59,541 nucleotides of DNA from Clostridium sp. (GCF_026168755.1 NZ_JAPFDR010000015.1:1-59541), one strand, 5' to 3'. Shown: positions 1-7,957, numbered from the stretch's first letter. The notes: a model not told the origin generated them from the sequence alone. Numbers and translations: made by a program.

Positions 1-60
1 ATTAATTTTATTTTGCTATTTTTCATTTATTAACCTCTAATTACAATTTACTAATTTACC

Positions 61-102
61 ACAAAAAATAGCCGAAAGCTAGATTTCATCTAACTTTCAG
101 CC
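61..102 (-). terminator. Intrinsic terminator
   Basis: Read on the minus strand, a long hairpin with arms about 14 bases long (plus coordinates 71-84 and 88-102) is followed by TATTTTTTG. It lies downstream of the HTH-like gene at 154-402, in tandem with a second terminator at 131-155. Seen directly in the sequence. Confidence 0.65.
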
Positions 103-130
103 ATTGAAAATTTTATACTTTCCTATACAT

Positions 131-155
131 TAAAAAAAGAACCTCTAAAGGTTCT
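131..155 (-). terminator. Intrinsic terminator of the 154-402 gene
   Basis: AGAACC (138-143) pairs with GGTTCT (150-155). On the minus strand the stem is followed by seven T residues. The TAG stop codon of the gene at 154-402 lies inside the stem. Confidence 0.75.
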
Positions 156-402
156 ACTCAATTTCTTTAAATATTTCTTCTATGTCTTTTACTTCTAATA
201 CTTCAATTACTTTCATTAATAACTGAATACTATAATGATTATTCATAAAGTTAAAAACTGTTTTTCGGCATATATTCATTTCACAACAAAACATTTCATA
301 ACATCTTGATAATGTAATATTGTCATCAATTATAAACTTTGAATACCGCTCTTTAAGTTTAGTTTTAAACTTATCTTTATCAACTTGAAACTTATATACC
401 AT
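154..402 (-). CDS. Small HTH-like protein, possible element regulator
   Basis: This codes for 82 residues. The ATG is preceded by GGAAGGGAGAG at good distance, so the start is well supported. The protein is rich in Lys, Ile and Glu. Residues about 30-72 (SRCYEMFCCEMNICRKTVFN and the following helix) have the spacing of a Cro/CI-type helix-turn-helix, in which the segment ICRKTVFNF would be the recognition helix. No family was recognised with certainty. The gene sits in accessory DNA with a phage regulator remnant and an integrase, so a regulator of that element is a reasonable inference, not a demonstrated role. Its own terminator overlaps its stop codon. Confidence 0.55.
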   Translation of the reverse strand: MVYKFQVDKDKFKTKLKERYSKFIIDDNITLSRCYEMFCCEMNICRKTVFNFMNNHYSIQLLMKVIEVLEVKDIEEIFKEIE

Positions 403-450
403 AACTCTCCCTTCCTTACTGTGTATCTAAATTACACTAAAATATCTACA

Positions 451-480
451 AAAAAATAAGGAAGGCTTTTAACCTTCCTT
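451..480 (-). terminator. Intrinsic terminator
   Basis: AAGGAAGG (458-465) pairs with CCTTCCTT (473-480). The minus strand continues TATTTTTTTG after the stem. It would end minus-strand transcripts coming from the rha-like region and insulates the HTH-like gene downstream. Confidence 0.7.
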
Positions 481-997
481 TACCCTTGATAATTTCTTTT
501 CTGTTTAAGCTATTTTTTATTTGATAACCGTAAGAAAATACTTTTATCTATCTTTATAGAAATTGCATATGTATTATATCTTTAAACCCCTTTAGGGTTT
601 TATAAACTAAATCATTATATTCATTATTAAGGGGTATAAAAAATAAAAGGTAAATATGGATTTAGAGAAACAATAAACATGGTCTATACCCCTTAATATT
701 AAATACATAAAGAATAATAGCCGAGGTGAAGAAACCCTCGACTTTTGAAAGTTGTTTTTAATGAATAAAATAAATTCTATTATAAAAGCATTTTGTAATA
801 TTATGAAAAACGTAAAAGCAAAAATTTGAGGTATAGCACAATACCTTGTAAATTTATACTTAGCGTTTTTTCTGAAAGAGCATATTTATATACAATACAA
901 ATATGGCGCTTTATAAGAAGTATGAAATATTACTTCTTATATTATATAATATACATAACAACAGTAATATATAGCCATTAGTTTTTGTACACTTATA
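481..997. other. AT-rich intergenic region with several inverted repeats
   Basis: No convincing gene was seen in this stretch of more than 500 bases. It holds several dyads: AAACCC/GGGTTT-type (583-603), a perfect 14-base inverted repeat TATTAAGGGGTATA (625-638) with its complement at 685-698, CGAGG/CCTCG (about 723-742), AGGTAT/ATACCT (about 830-848) and TAAGAAGTA/TTACTTCTTA (about 916-941). A further dyad, TGTACA...TGTACA, lies near 986-1012 at the 3' end of the rha-like frame. Such content could be operators, a replication origin or a small RNA; none can be assigned. Confidence 0.4.
625..698. repeat. Perfect 14-bp inverted repeat
   Basis: TATTAAGGGGTATA at 625-638 is exactly complementary to TATACCCCTTAATA at 685-698, separated by 46 bases. 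There is no T-run on either side, so this is not a standard terminator. It may be a protein-binding dyad or a stem in an RNA. Confidence 0.7.
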
Positions 998-1621
998 TTA
1001 TATAATGTACACAACTAAGGATTTACACAATAGTTTTTCTTTTGCCTTTTCACTTCTCATTAACATTACTAAAGCAAAGTAAACTTGTTCGCTTAGAAGA
1101 TATATATTTTTTGAATTTGCTATCTTTTGATTAGTAAATCCAACTTCTAAAAGTGAATCCTTTGTAAGGATTGAGTTTTTTAAGTCTAATAAATCAATAC
1201 CAATTTCAAATTCACTAATATTATTATTTATTAACTCATTTACTTTTCTTAACTCCATTTCGTGAATTTCTGCTATTGTCTTTGCTAACATAACTTTTTG
1301 ATTTTCACCAAATCCACCTTCAATAACCGGTATGTTGAACCCTAAGAATTTTTGTTGCTTATTTCCTAACATTTCACAACCCATTTTAGTTACTTCGTAA
1401 CATTTGTTTGTTTTTCCACTAGCATCTTTATAACTGTTTTCTATAAAATATTTACTCAAATCAAAATTTGATTTCAGTAAAATCGGTATTATCCCAACAG
1501 ATTTACCATCTTTTGAACCGTTAATATCTTTCATTAATGCACTATGGCTCTTTCCTAACATTTCTGCCACTTATCTTGAATTGATTGTTTTTTGTTGATT
1601 TACTTGTTGTAATTTATTCAT
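998..1621 (-). pseudogene. Rha/ORF6N-type phage regulator with an in-frame stop codon
   Basis: The natural start is the ATG at 1619-1621, with GGAGGAAT eight bases upstream. The frame runs 16 codons (MNKLQQVNQQKTINSR) to a TAA at 1571-1573, then stays open for 190 codons to 998. The peptide around the stop, INSR*VAEMLGKSH, matches the usual Rha N-terminus, where Glu would be expected at the stop, so GAA to TAA is the simplest explanation. Residues after the stop resemble Rha, followed by an ORF6N-like segment (FNIPVIEGGFGENQKV, then a Lys/Asn-rich helix). The last 25 residues look unlike the family and may also be decayed. Rescue from the GTG at 1568-1570 is possible, but it has no good ribosome site. 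Rha proteins are phage regulators or antirepressors. Confidence 0.7.
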
Positions 1622-1703
1622 TTATAATTCCTCCAAAATTTTTATTTATCTTTTCTACTTATATAAATTGGATTATAATGATAAAAAAGGGGGGAATGTT
1701 GAA

Positions 1704-2078
1704 ATGATATGTAAAGAAATTCGTGATTGTAAAGGCGTAAATGTCAATACTGGTATGGAAACCCTAATTGTTCAAAAGCGTGATATTTGGTGTTTTCAAG
1801 TTATGTGTAATCGTATGGAACCATGTAATAAACGTGAAATGGAAAAAGCATATAGGCTCTTAGATGAAGAAGGCAATATTCTTGATGATGTTATAGATTT
1901 CATGAAGAAAGTAGCCGATTATCAAGATATACATTGGATACTTGCTACTGGCAAAAGATTAATTGCATTTAAAAACTTTGCAGATAGAACTATATACATA
2001 TATAGTAAAATAGACTTTAAAAGCAGATTTGATAATGAGCCAAGCATATATAATTGCAAAACAATTATTATTGAATAA
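1704..2078 (+). CDS. Hypothetical protein, 124 aa
   Basis: I chose the ATG at 1704 because AAGGGGGGAA lies eight bases upstream; a longer frame from the TTG at 1668 has no ribosome site. The protein begins MICKEIRDCKGVNV, has five Cys in the first half, and ends in a Lys/Asp-rich mixed region. No signal peptide or membrane segment is visible and no family is recognised. It is divergent from the rha-like pseudogene and is the only plus-strand gene of the accessory region. A TATAAT at 1674-1679 could be its -10 element, but the -35 match is poor. Accessory-element cargo or a small regulator are both possible. Confidence 0.6.
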   Translation: MICKEIRDCKGVNVNTGMETLIVQKRDIWCFQVMCNRMEPCNKREMEKAYRLLDEEGNILDDVIDFMKKVADYQDIHWILATGKRLIAFKNFADRTIYIYSKIDFKSRFDNEPSIYNCKTIIIE

Positions 2079-2086
2079 TAGATAAA

Positions 2087-2117
2087 CCCATAAAAAAGGC
2101 TCATGCCTTTTTATGGG
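2087..2117. terminator. Hairpin after the 1704-2078 gene
   Basis: CCCATAAAAAAGGC and GCCTTTTTATGGG form a 13-base-pair stem with one bulge and a four-base loop, nine bases after the stop codon. The T-rich part lies inside the stem and a second hairpin follows directly, so terminator function is likely but not textbook. Confidence 0.55.
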
Positions 2118-2144
2118 GGTGGTTGGAACTCGTTCCAATCCACC
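2118..2144. repeat. GC-rich inverted repeat
   Basis: GGTGGTTGGAA, loop CTCG, TTCCAATCCACC: an 11-base stem with a single bulged T. It is directly contiguous with the preceding hairpin and unusually GC-rich for this DNA. Role unknown. Confidence 0.6.
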
Positions 2145-2173
2145 AATAGTATTATTGATATAAAATAAAAAAC

Positions 2174-2241
2174 GGACAAGATTTGCGTATTATTTTTAAC
2201 TTATCTTTATAAAAGTATATAATTCACCGCAAATGTTGTCC
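2174..2241. repeat. 14-bp inverted repeat, 13 of 14 paired
   Basis: GGACAAGATTTGCG (2174-2187) and CGCAAATGTTGTCC (2228-2241) are inverted copies with one mismatch, 40 AT-rich bases apart. Protein-binding dyad, replication or recombination site are possible; not assigned. Confidence 0.6.
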
Positions 2242-2254
2242 ATTTAATATTATA

Positions 2255-2313
2255 GGTAGACAAAAAATACCCCTACCTATAATATATATAGCTAGGGGGT
2301 ATTTTTGTCTACC
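2255..2313. terminator. Long hairpin, bidirectional terminator
   Basis: Arms of 23 bases (2255-2277 and 2291-2313) pair almost fully. The core TACCCC/GGGGTA is flanked by A- and T-tracts inside the stem, so it could stop transcription from both sides. It directly abuts the stop codon of the helicase gene. Confidence 0.65.
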
Positions 2314-3615
2314 TTATTTTATTATTCTCGCATCTGGATTTACATCTATAATTGTTGAAACTCTAGTATCATTTTTCTTTTTTATAGAAATTGTATTATC
2401 TTCTACCTCATATCCAGAATTTATTATTATTGGCTTAATGCTAGTCCACTTTAATATACTTTTCTTTTCTCCATATACATTTACTATCTTACATAATTCA
2501 CTCTTATCTTTTGTAGTTAATTTTCTATTTAAATATTCTTCCGGTACAACTATTCTAATATCATCTAAACAATTTTTATCCTTAAATATTTCAGCTTTAA
2601 TATTTTTTCTTATTCTGCTTCTAGATTGTATTTGTGTATCAGCTTGAGTATCATTACAAACCATAATTTCTATATCTTCATCAAGAATATTAATTCCGGT
2701 TTCATATGCTCCATTGATAATTAATATTTGATAATCCCTTGGAATAATACCAGTTGTTAAAATACTTTCTCTTACCTCTAATTGTTCTTCATTCATAGGG
2801 TTTTTAGTATTATTAATACTCCATAAAGCTATTGATTTTAACCCTATCGAATTACATATATTAATCATATCTTCGCACTCTGTAACTCTATTAGTATAAA
2901 TTAATGCCTTTTTACCATATTTAAAACCATTGAACACTTTTAAATAATGTCCTAAGTTTCTATAATTATTAAAGAAAAAAGTAAAATCACTTGTTAGCCT
3001 TCTTATATTCTTTTCATTTGAAAGATTAATGACATTCCATTTTTCATTTGTTGCATTAGTTATATTACTATCATCTTTAGGTAAAAGAAAATTCATCTCT
3101 CTTTTTATTCTTTCATGTGTAGCCGTAAAGCCTACTACTTGAACGCCATTCTTTGCATTTTGGTGTAAATTACTTATTACATTTTCATAGTTTTTACATT
3201 CCTTAATACCATTTTCTTTATCTTCTTCTTTGTCAAACTTATCCTTATATTTGTAAAGATTATGTATTTCATCACAAATTATCGTTTCAACATCTTTATA
3301 TTCTTCCTTATTCATTTCATAGAACCATTTAGCATAAGTCATTACAGTACAATTAAATCCATCAATATAAAACCCTTCTATCATATCAAAACCAGTACTT
3401 TTAACTTTACCAATTATTTCTTTATCTTTCAAAATCATTTCTTGCAAATTTGATGTATCACACAAATAAACGCTTTTCTTCGTAACATCTAGTAATGTAT
3501 TAAATATATAATATGTTTTACCGCTACCCGCTGGAGCAATTATCAAGTTGATTTTTCCTTTGTGTAACATTATGCCTTTACTTTTTATAATTTCATTTAC
3601 CGTTAATTTTCTCAT
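2314..3615 (-). CDS. Superfamily 2 DEAD/DEAH-like helicase
   Basis: 433 residues; the ATG follows GAGGAAATTAATAA. Walker A is APAGSGKT (27-34), Walker B/motif II is DEIH (115-118), motif III is GFTAT (about 162-166) and the motif VI equivalent is QSRSRIRK (about 337-344). The second RecA-like domain carries YTNRVTECEDM and INGAYETGINI. These are the hallmarks of a nucleic-acid-dependent ATPase. No nuclease or DNA-binding domain is visible. Helicases of this size occur in phages, phage satellites and plasmids, so replication of the element is the likely role. A defence helicase is the alternative, given the abortive-infection genes upstream. A small Cys-rich gene ends 122 bases upstream and may be co-transcribed. 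Confidence 0.75.
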   Translation of the reverse strand: MRKLTVNEIIKSKGIMLHKGKINLIIAPAGSGKTYYIFNTLLDVTKKSVYLCDTSNLQEMILKDKEIIGKVKSTGFDMIEGFYIDGFNCTVMTYAKWFYEMNKEEYKDVETIICDEIHNLYKYKDKFDKEEDKENGIKECKNYENVISNLHQNAKNGVQVVGFTATHERIKREMNFLLPKDDSNITNATNEKWNVINLSNEKNIRRLTSDFTFFFNNYRNLGHYLKVFNGFKYGKKALIYTNRVTECEDMINICNSIGLKSIALWSINNTKNPMNEEQLEVRESILTTGIIPRDYQILIINGAYETGINILDEDIEIMVCNDTQADTQIQSRSRIRKNIKAEIFKDKNCLDDIRIVVPEEYLNRKLTTKDKSELCKIVNVYGEKKSILKWTSIKPIIINSGYEVEDNTISIKKKNDTRVSTIIDVNPDARIIK

Positions 3616-3737
3616 TTATTAATTTCCTCATTTCATTAAACCACCAACTAATATAATTAATTGGCTCTAGGAAAGAAAATTTAATTTCCTTCCTTCTAAA
3701 TTCCCTCCTTTCTTTTTCATATTTAAACAATTATATT

Positions 3738-4130
3738 TTAAAATGGCATATATTCTCTAAATTCACACTCATTATAATATTTACAATACTTACAGTCTTC
3801 TGGACAATTATTATCTATTTCTTCTGGTGTAAACTTTCTATTAAAATACATTAATTTATCTTTTATAAATCTTTTATTCTCTCTTAATTCATTTTCTAAT
3901 TTTACTTGTTCAACTAAACCGTCAACAATATCAAATAAATCATCACAATCAGATTCTTTTTCTGATGCAACCTCATCTATTAACTTATCATTTATAATTA
4001 TCTTTATAATTTCATCTTCTTGTTTAATTCTTAAACTTACAACGTTATTTTTCTTTCTTCTAAATATTTTCTTTGCTTCATCTTTAATTGCTACAATATT
4101 TAATTCCTTTGTTACTAATGTTTTTTTCAT
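3738..4130 (-). CDS. Small protein with C-terminal four-Cys motif
   Basis: 130 residues; ATG preceded by AAAGGAGATTGATATT. The N-terminal half is basic and mixed (MKKTLVTKELNIVAIKDEAK). The C-terminus carries CPEDCKYCKYYNEC, i.e. C-x3-C-x2-C-x5-C, near residues 112-125, which could bind zinc or, less likely, an iron-sulfur cluster. No family recognised. It lies upstream of the helicase on the same strand and may be its partner; this is an inference from position. Confidence 0.6.
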   Translation of the reverse strand: MKKTLVTKELNIVAIKDEAKKIFRRKKNNVVSLRIKQEDEIIKIIINDKLIDEVASEKESDCDDLFDIVDGLVEQVKLENELRENKRFIKDKLMYFNRKFTPEEIDNNCPEDCKYCKYYNECEFREYMPF

Positions 4131-4230
4131 AATATCAATCTCCTTTATTCTTCATTTGTTATTTGCATTTGTATTATATAATTGAAATTCTAAAAAGTTC
4201 ACTTTTAAATAAAAATTTTTTACACAACAA

Positions 4231-4250
4231 AAAAGATGCTTTCCAGCACC
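4231..4250 (-). terminator. Terminator downstream of abiH-like gene
   Basis: On the minus strand, GGTGCT GGAA AGCATC (one G-U pair) is followed by TTTTTTG. It separates the abiH-like gene from the small Cys-rich gene. Confidence 0.65.
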
Positions 4251-4332
4251 TTTAAAAATCATCAATTAATAATTTAACTCTTAAATAAAATACTTATTTT
4301 ATCCTTATTAGCTTGTAATTTATTTACTTTTA

Positions 4333-5544
4333 TTAACTCTGTTTTTCAAAAACAATTCTTGGATTATTACCATATACCATGTTAATAAGTGTATCTTGTC
4401 CAATAACTTTAACTAAATTTACTATTTGTTGTGCATATGCTTCTTCATTGTAATAAAAAATTGTTGTAGTTACATTCTCCAATAATATTAAATCCTTTAA
4501 TACTTCTCCATCTGTAATATCTAATGAATGTCCAAAAATATATACATTATGATGTCCACCCTTATTTTCCATTATCTCTTTAGCTGAATCTATAAGTGTA
4601 TCCTCTGAATCCTTCATATAGGAAAATCCTGAAAATTCTTTATATACATTCTGATATTCAACATATTCTTTTTTTATTTCTTCTACCCATCTCTTATATT
4701 TACAACCTGTCTTTTTATATATCCTTTGATAATATTTCTTAAATTTAATAAAATCAAACTCCTTATTTTTTCTATCCTCATCTAAATACTCATCTATTCC
4801 TAATACCATATTATTAGGACTTTTATTGCTTGTTCTTATTTTTCCATGAATGTAATCATAATTATCCTCTTGATAATTAGTTTCATAATATTTTTCGTAA
4901 GTATTTGTATAGTTAAAGCTCAATATTTTATCCACATTAGAGATATTCTCAATCTCTTTTATCTTATTTCCTATTTGTATTTTACTAACGAATTGTCCTA
5001 AATAAATCTCTAAACATCTTATTAAGCTTTCTAAATCTTTATAAAGAATATCAATTGCTTCCTTTTGTATATCTTTATTTAGTTTATTAAAATTTTGTAG
5101 CGATTTCCCCTCTAATTTATCTTCGATTTTTGATTCTGTTATAAAAGTTTCTTGTATCTTTTCATAATCGCCATTTGATATATCCTCACTTAAACTTTTA
5201 ACTACCTGTGAAATTTCAAGTTCAAAATCAATCCATCCTTTGTTTCTATCTTGCTCATTAATTTTCATTAAAAAATAATTTATCCATACATTATGTTTGA
5301 TTAATTGTAGAAGTTCTATTAGTTCACTTTTATCCTTATCAGCACTAAATATTGCAGAAAAGTATTGCATATCATAGAAAATTTTTTTTATTCCAGTGCT
5401 TAACTGATTAAATTTTTTTGCTTTTTGTACATCGTTGAAACCTCCCTTTTCTTTAACACACTGAATAAACATCATAAAATCCCAATACTTTGTTGGTAAT
5501 TCATGTGCTAAATCAAATCCATTTCCTATCACTAAAATATTCAT
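4333..5544 (-). CDS. AbiH-family abortive infection protein
   Basis: The first residues MNILVIGNGFDLAHELPTKY are the AbiH signature: a glycine-rich nucleotide-binding-like loop, then LPTKYxDF. I start at the ATG at 5544, which follows AAGGGGAAG; the ten extra codons upstream have no ribosome site. It has 403 residues, within the family's range. A second family-like motif is ILSFNYTNTYE and, later, HGHSL-like YIFGHSLDITD. AbiH proteins abort phage infection by an unknown mechanism; the function here is inferred from family. The gene has its own terminator at 4231-4250 and is separated from rnlB by another terminator, so it is probably an independent transcript. Confidence 0.85.
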   Translation of the reverse strand: MNILVIGNGFDLAHELPTKYWDFMMFIQCVKEKGGFNDVQKAKKFNQLSTGIKKIFYDMQYFSAIFSADKDKSELIELLQLIKHNVWINYFLMKINEQDRNKGWIDFELEISQVVKSLSEDISNGDYEKIQETFITESKIEDKLEGKSLQNFNKLNKDIQKEAIDILYKDLESLIRCLEIYLGQFVSKIQIGNKIKEIENISNVDKILSFNYTNTYEKYYETNYQEDNYDYIHGKIRTSNKSPNNMVLGIDEYLDEDRKNKEFDFIKFKKYYQRIYKKTGCKYKRWVEEIKKEYVEYQNVYKEFSGFSYMKDSEDTLIDSAKEIMENKGGHHNVYIFGHSLDITDGEVLKDLILLENVTTTIFYYNEEAYAQQIVNLVKVIGQDTLINMVYGNNPRIVFEKQS

Positions 5545-5676
5545 TTTCTTCTTCCCCTTTATACACGTATTCACATATTACATTGTATATTTATTATATA
5601 AGAAAATAAAGCTATATCTAAATTTAAATGTAGCTTTCATTCTTTCAACTTCATTTTGGCTCTCGTCTTCTTATAA

Positions 5677-5707
5677 AATAAAGCATCTATCAACTAGATG
5701 CTTTATT
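5677..5707 (-). terminator. Terminator of rnlAB
   Basis: AATAAAGCATCTA (5677-5689) and TAGATGCTTTATT (5695-5707) form a perfect 13-bp stem; the minus strand continues TTAT. It ends the rnlA-rnlB transcript before the abiH-like gene. Confidence 0.75.
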
Positions 5708-5721
5708 GGTTACTTAAATTA

Positions 5722-6096
5722 TTATATACAAATCCCATTGCATAACATTTTTTTCTGTATAGAGTTCAAAATTGAATTATCAAGAAAATCATTACGTTTT
5801 TCATAATATTTAGCTGAAAATCTCCTTAAAATATCTGTCTTTAAAACATTAATATATTGAAAGCTTTCTCTATTAAATTGTTCTCCATCATAAATTGCTT
5901 TACCGTAACGTTCCTTGCTATTTCCTGAACTTAATAATAAGTCAAAAATAACTTCTATTTCTGTATTAACTTGATTAGATAATTCTTCTTCTATTTCTTT
6001 TATAAACTTTAGAGGAGATATATAAGATGTAGAAAATACAATATATTGCTTTTTATTTTCATTAGTATAAAAACTTCTTATATCATATCTTTTCAT
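5722..6096 (-). CDS. rnlB: RnlB-type antitoxin
   Basis: 124 residues; ATG preceded by AAAGGAGAAG. The motif FSTSYISPLKFIKEIEEEL in the first third, VIFDLLLSSGN in the middle and the C-terminal GICI are features I associate with the RnlB family. It starts 32 bases after the stop of rnlA, the same gene order as in the E. coli rnlA-rnlB pair, and the two end at a shared terminator. RnlB binds and neutralises the RnlA ribonuclease; when phage infection stops its supply, RnlA is released. Assignment rests on remembered family features plus strong context, because RnlA next to it is clear. Confidence 0.75.
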   Translation of the reverse strand: MKRYDIRSFYTNENKKQYIVFSTSYISPLKFIKEIEEELSNQVNTEIEVIFDLLLSSGNSKERYGKAIYDGEQFNRESFQYINVLKTDILRRFSAKYYEKRNDFLDNSILNSIQKKMLCNGICI

Positions 6097-6128
6097 TTTT
6101 ACTTCTCCTTTCTAATAAATATATTTTT

Positions 6129-7223
6129 CTATATTTCATAATATTCATCAATAATTTTTAATGTGTCTTTAATTAATTTTTTAGCAACATCAACGTCATC
6201 AATTTGTACTGTTTCATCATTACCAAAATCATTAGGAAAATCCCAATGAAAATATTTATGTCTATATACTACTATATGTTTATATGCTTTTTTATAATAC
6301 TCAACTCTATCTTTAATGCTCAAAATCTTATTTCTAACATCTTTCTTTATACTTGCTCGTTCTCTATTATAATCATAATTAAACATATCTAAATTTCCAT
6401 ATTGCTTTGACGAAGTAACTTGATAATCTCTATACAAAGTTAATTTAATATGCCCTTCTAGTGCTCTTAATACTTCAAACACTAACTCTGTACAAGTATA
6501 TTCTTGACTAGTTACATTTAAATTATACACAGCTTTCAATAGAGATTTTCTTAATTTCTCACTATGTTTATTATATGAATTAGGCAAATAAGATTTATAT
6601 TGTTCCTCTATAGATAAAGCACTTACACTCTTTCCAAGGTTTTCTTCTAAATTATTTACGACTTCATCAACACTAAGTAATTCATTCATATATGATACAC
6701 ATAAATTATATAAAAGTAAAGGTATCCCTTGAACCCTAACGTTATTTGTTTTCTTGTTAAATGTAATAGTTACAATGTCATTATATGAACCCTTTAATTT
6801 ATAAATTTTTTCGTTTATGTCTTCTTTACTTATTCTTATTTCTTTGCATAATTCTTCTGCATTTATAAATTTAATTGATTTTTCAAAATCTGAAAAATCA
6901 ATTGTTTTAAACAACATACTTTGATTGTTTGTAGCTAAATTATTATCTATTTTACAATGTTCCTTTATATATTCTGCTAAGTATAATTTTATCTCTTGAA
7001 GTTTTCCCTCTTTAACTTTTAAAGTTGTTTTTCCCTTAGAATTAATAAAAACTGTAAGAAATAACTTTTGATTATCAAACTCGACATTATATCTTGTTTC
7101 TATAAATCCAGATTTGTTTGGTTTATCCTCTGGAATAACTTTTACATTATTATAATCTATCTTAAAAAAATTCTTAATAGCTTGTTCAATTTTACTATTA
7201 TCTAATAATAATTCCTTATACAT
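6129..7223 (-). CDS. rnlA: RnlA-type toxin, HEPN ribonuclease (RNase LS)
   Basis: 364 residues from the ATG at 7223, which follows GGAGGGAAGAA; a longer frame from 7238 would place the ATG before the ribosome site. The C-terminal domain carries RHKYFH (about residues 321-326), an R-x4-H HEPN catalytic motif, in a helical segment, as in RnlA. The N-terminal part (FIETRYNVEFDNQKLFLTVF) fits the TBP-like domains of the family, and the length is typical. RnlA degrades mRNA and blocks growth of phages such as T4 in E. coli when antitoxin is lost. The gene is followed by rnlB and lies beside abiH in what looks like a defence cassette of a mobile element. Confidence 0.85.
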   Translation of the reverse strand: MYKELLLDNSKIEQAIKNFFKIDYNNVKVIPEDKPNKSGFIETRYNVEFDNQKLFLTVFINSKGKTTLKVKEGKLQEIKLYLAEYIKEHCKIDNNLATNNQSMLFKTIDFSDFEKSIKFINAEELCKEIRISKEDINEKIYKLKGSYNDIVTITFNKKTNNVRVQGIPLLLYNLCVSYMNELLSVDEVVNNLEENLGKSVSALSIEEQYKSYLPNSYNKHSEKLRKSLLKAVYNLNVTSQEYTCTELVFEVLRALEGHIKLTLYRDYQVTSSKQYGNLDMFNYDYNRERASIKKDVRNKILSIKDRVEYYKKAYKHIVVYRHKYFHWDFPNDFGNDETVQIDDVDVAKKLIKDTLKIIDEYYEI

Positions 7224-7238
7224 TTCTTCCCTCCGCAT

Positions 7239-7419
7239 ACCATCATACTTAATTTTATCATTATTTATTTTTCATGTAAACTTTTTACTTTTATGTATGT
7301 TATTAGATAGTCGTTCTAAAATAATAAACTCTTTATCCTTAATTGAAGTAATCTATTATACTCTTACTTATTTATCTAAATTAATTGTTTGGGAACTTAT
7401 GAGTTACTGAATGATATAG
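7239..7419. other. Intergenic region upstream of rnlA
   Basis: This AT-rich stretch should hold the promoter of rnlAB, and possibly that of the plus-strand structured region that follows. No convincing -35/-10 pair was found on either strand. Confidence 0.3.
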
Positions 7420-7957
7420 TTATCTTACCTATATCTACAAAATAAGAATTGTAGACATAAGTAAGATAATATTATTGTTTGGTTTACCCATTGAGAACCT
7501 CATTTAACACTTCTATTATTATTGCATAACTGCATATCAGCTTTACCATTTAAAACTTGTCCTAAATGTCTTTATCTTTTGCTAATACTTACCCACTCTT
7601 TAGAGTGCCAAGTTTCCACCACAACTATTATTTAAAGGTTATTGGTCGTTGCCCACCTTACATATTATTGATACCTTGCATAAGTTACAATAGAAGTAAA
7701 TCACTTATGAACAATAATATAGCTGATTTAATGCATTGGCTCAGCTCACCTACTAAAATTATTTATAGTAGCTTTAGTGCGTATACTACTTACCTATTCC
7801 TAATTTAAGGTATAGGAAATAAAGCCTTGCATAGTACCTATTTTTTTGATAACATTTAATTGCGAGTTAAATGTGCCAAACAAAAAGGCATACAAAGTTT
7901 ATTACAAAATATTTAATTTTGGGAGAGATATAGTATTTATATCTCTTTTTTATTTTT
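7420..7957 (+). ncRNA. Candidate large structured RNA, unassigned
   Basis: The stretch contains no credible gene but many helices: a 21-base stem with two mismatches (7420-7440/7449-7469); CACTC/GAGTG (7594-7607); AAGGT/ACCTT (about 7635-7660); a two-tier arm ATATTATTG plus CATAAGT pairing ACTTATG plus CAATAATAT (7662-7720); GCTGA/TCAGC (7722-7745); AGTAG/CTACT (7767-7790); CCTATTCC/GGTATAGG (7793-7816); and ACATTTAA/TTAAATGT (7852-7874). It ends in a hairpin (AGAGATATA/TATATCTCT) with a long T-run on the plus strand. Orientation is therefore plus. It does not match tmRNA, RNase P or 6S RNA motifs. It could be a mobile-element RNA such as those near phage genes, but no class was recognised. 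Confidence 0.45.
7924..7957 (+). terminator. Plus-strand intrinsic terminator overlapping the int stop codon
   Basis: AGAGATATA, short loop, TATATCTCT, then TTTTTATTTTTTT on the plus strand. The only plus-strand transcript it could serve is the structured noncoding stretch before it, since int is on the other strand. Confidence 0.75.

Noticed and set aside
1922..2104. Minus-strand frame over the 1704-2078 gene
   Set aside because: No ribosome site and fully covered by the better plus-strand gene and its hairpin.
7566..7808. Open frame of 80 codons on the plus strand
   Set aside because: No ribosome site, poor codon use, and the same bases form several stems; treated as noncoding.
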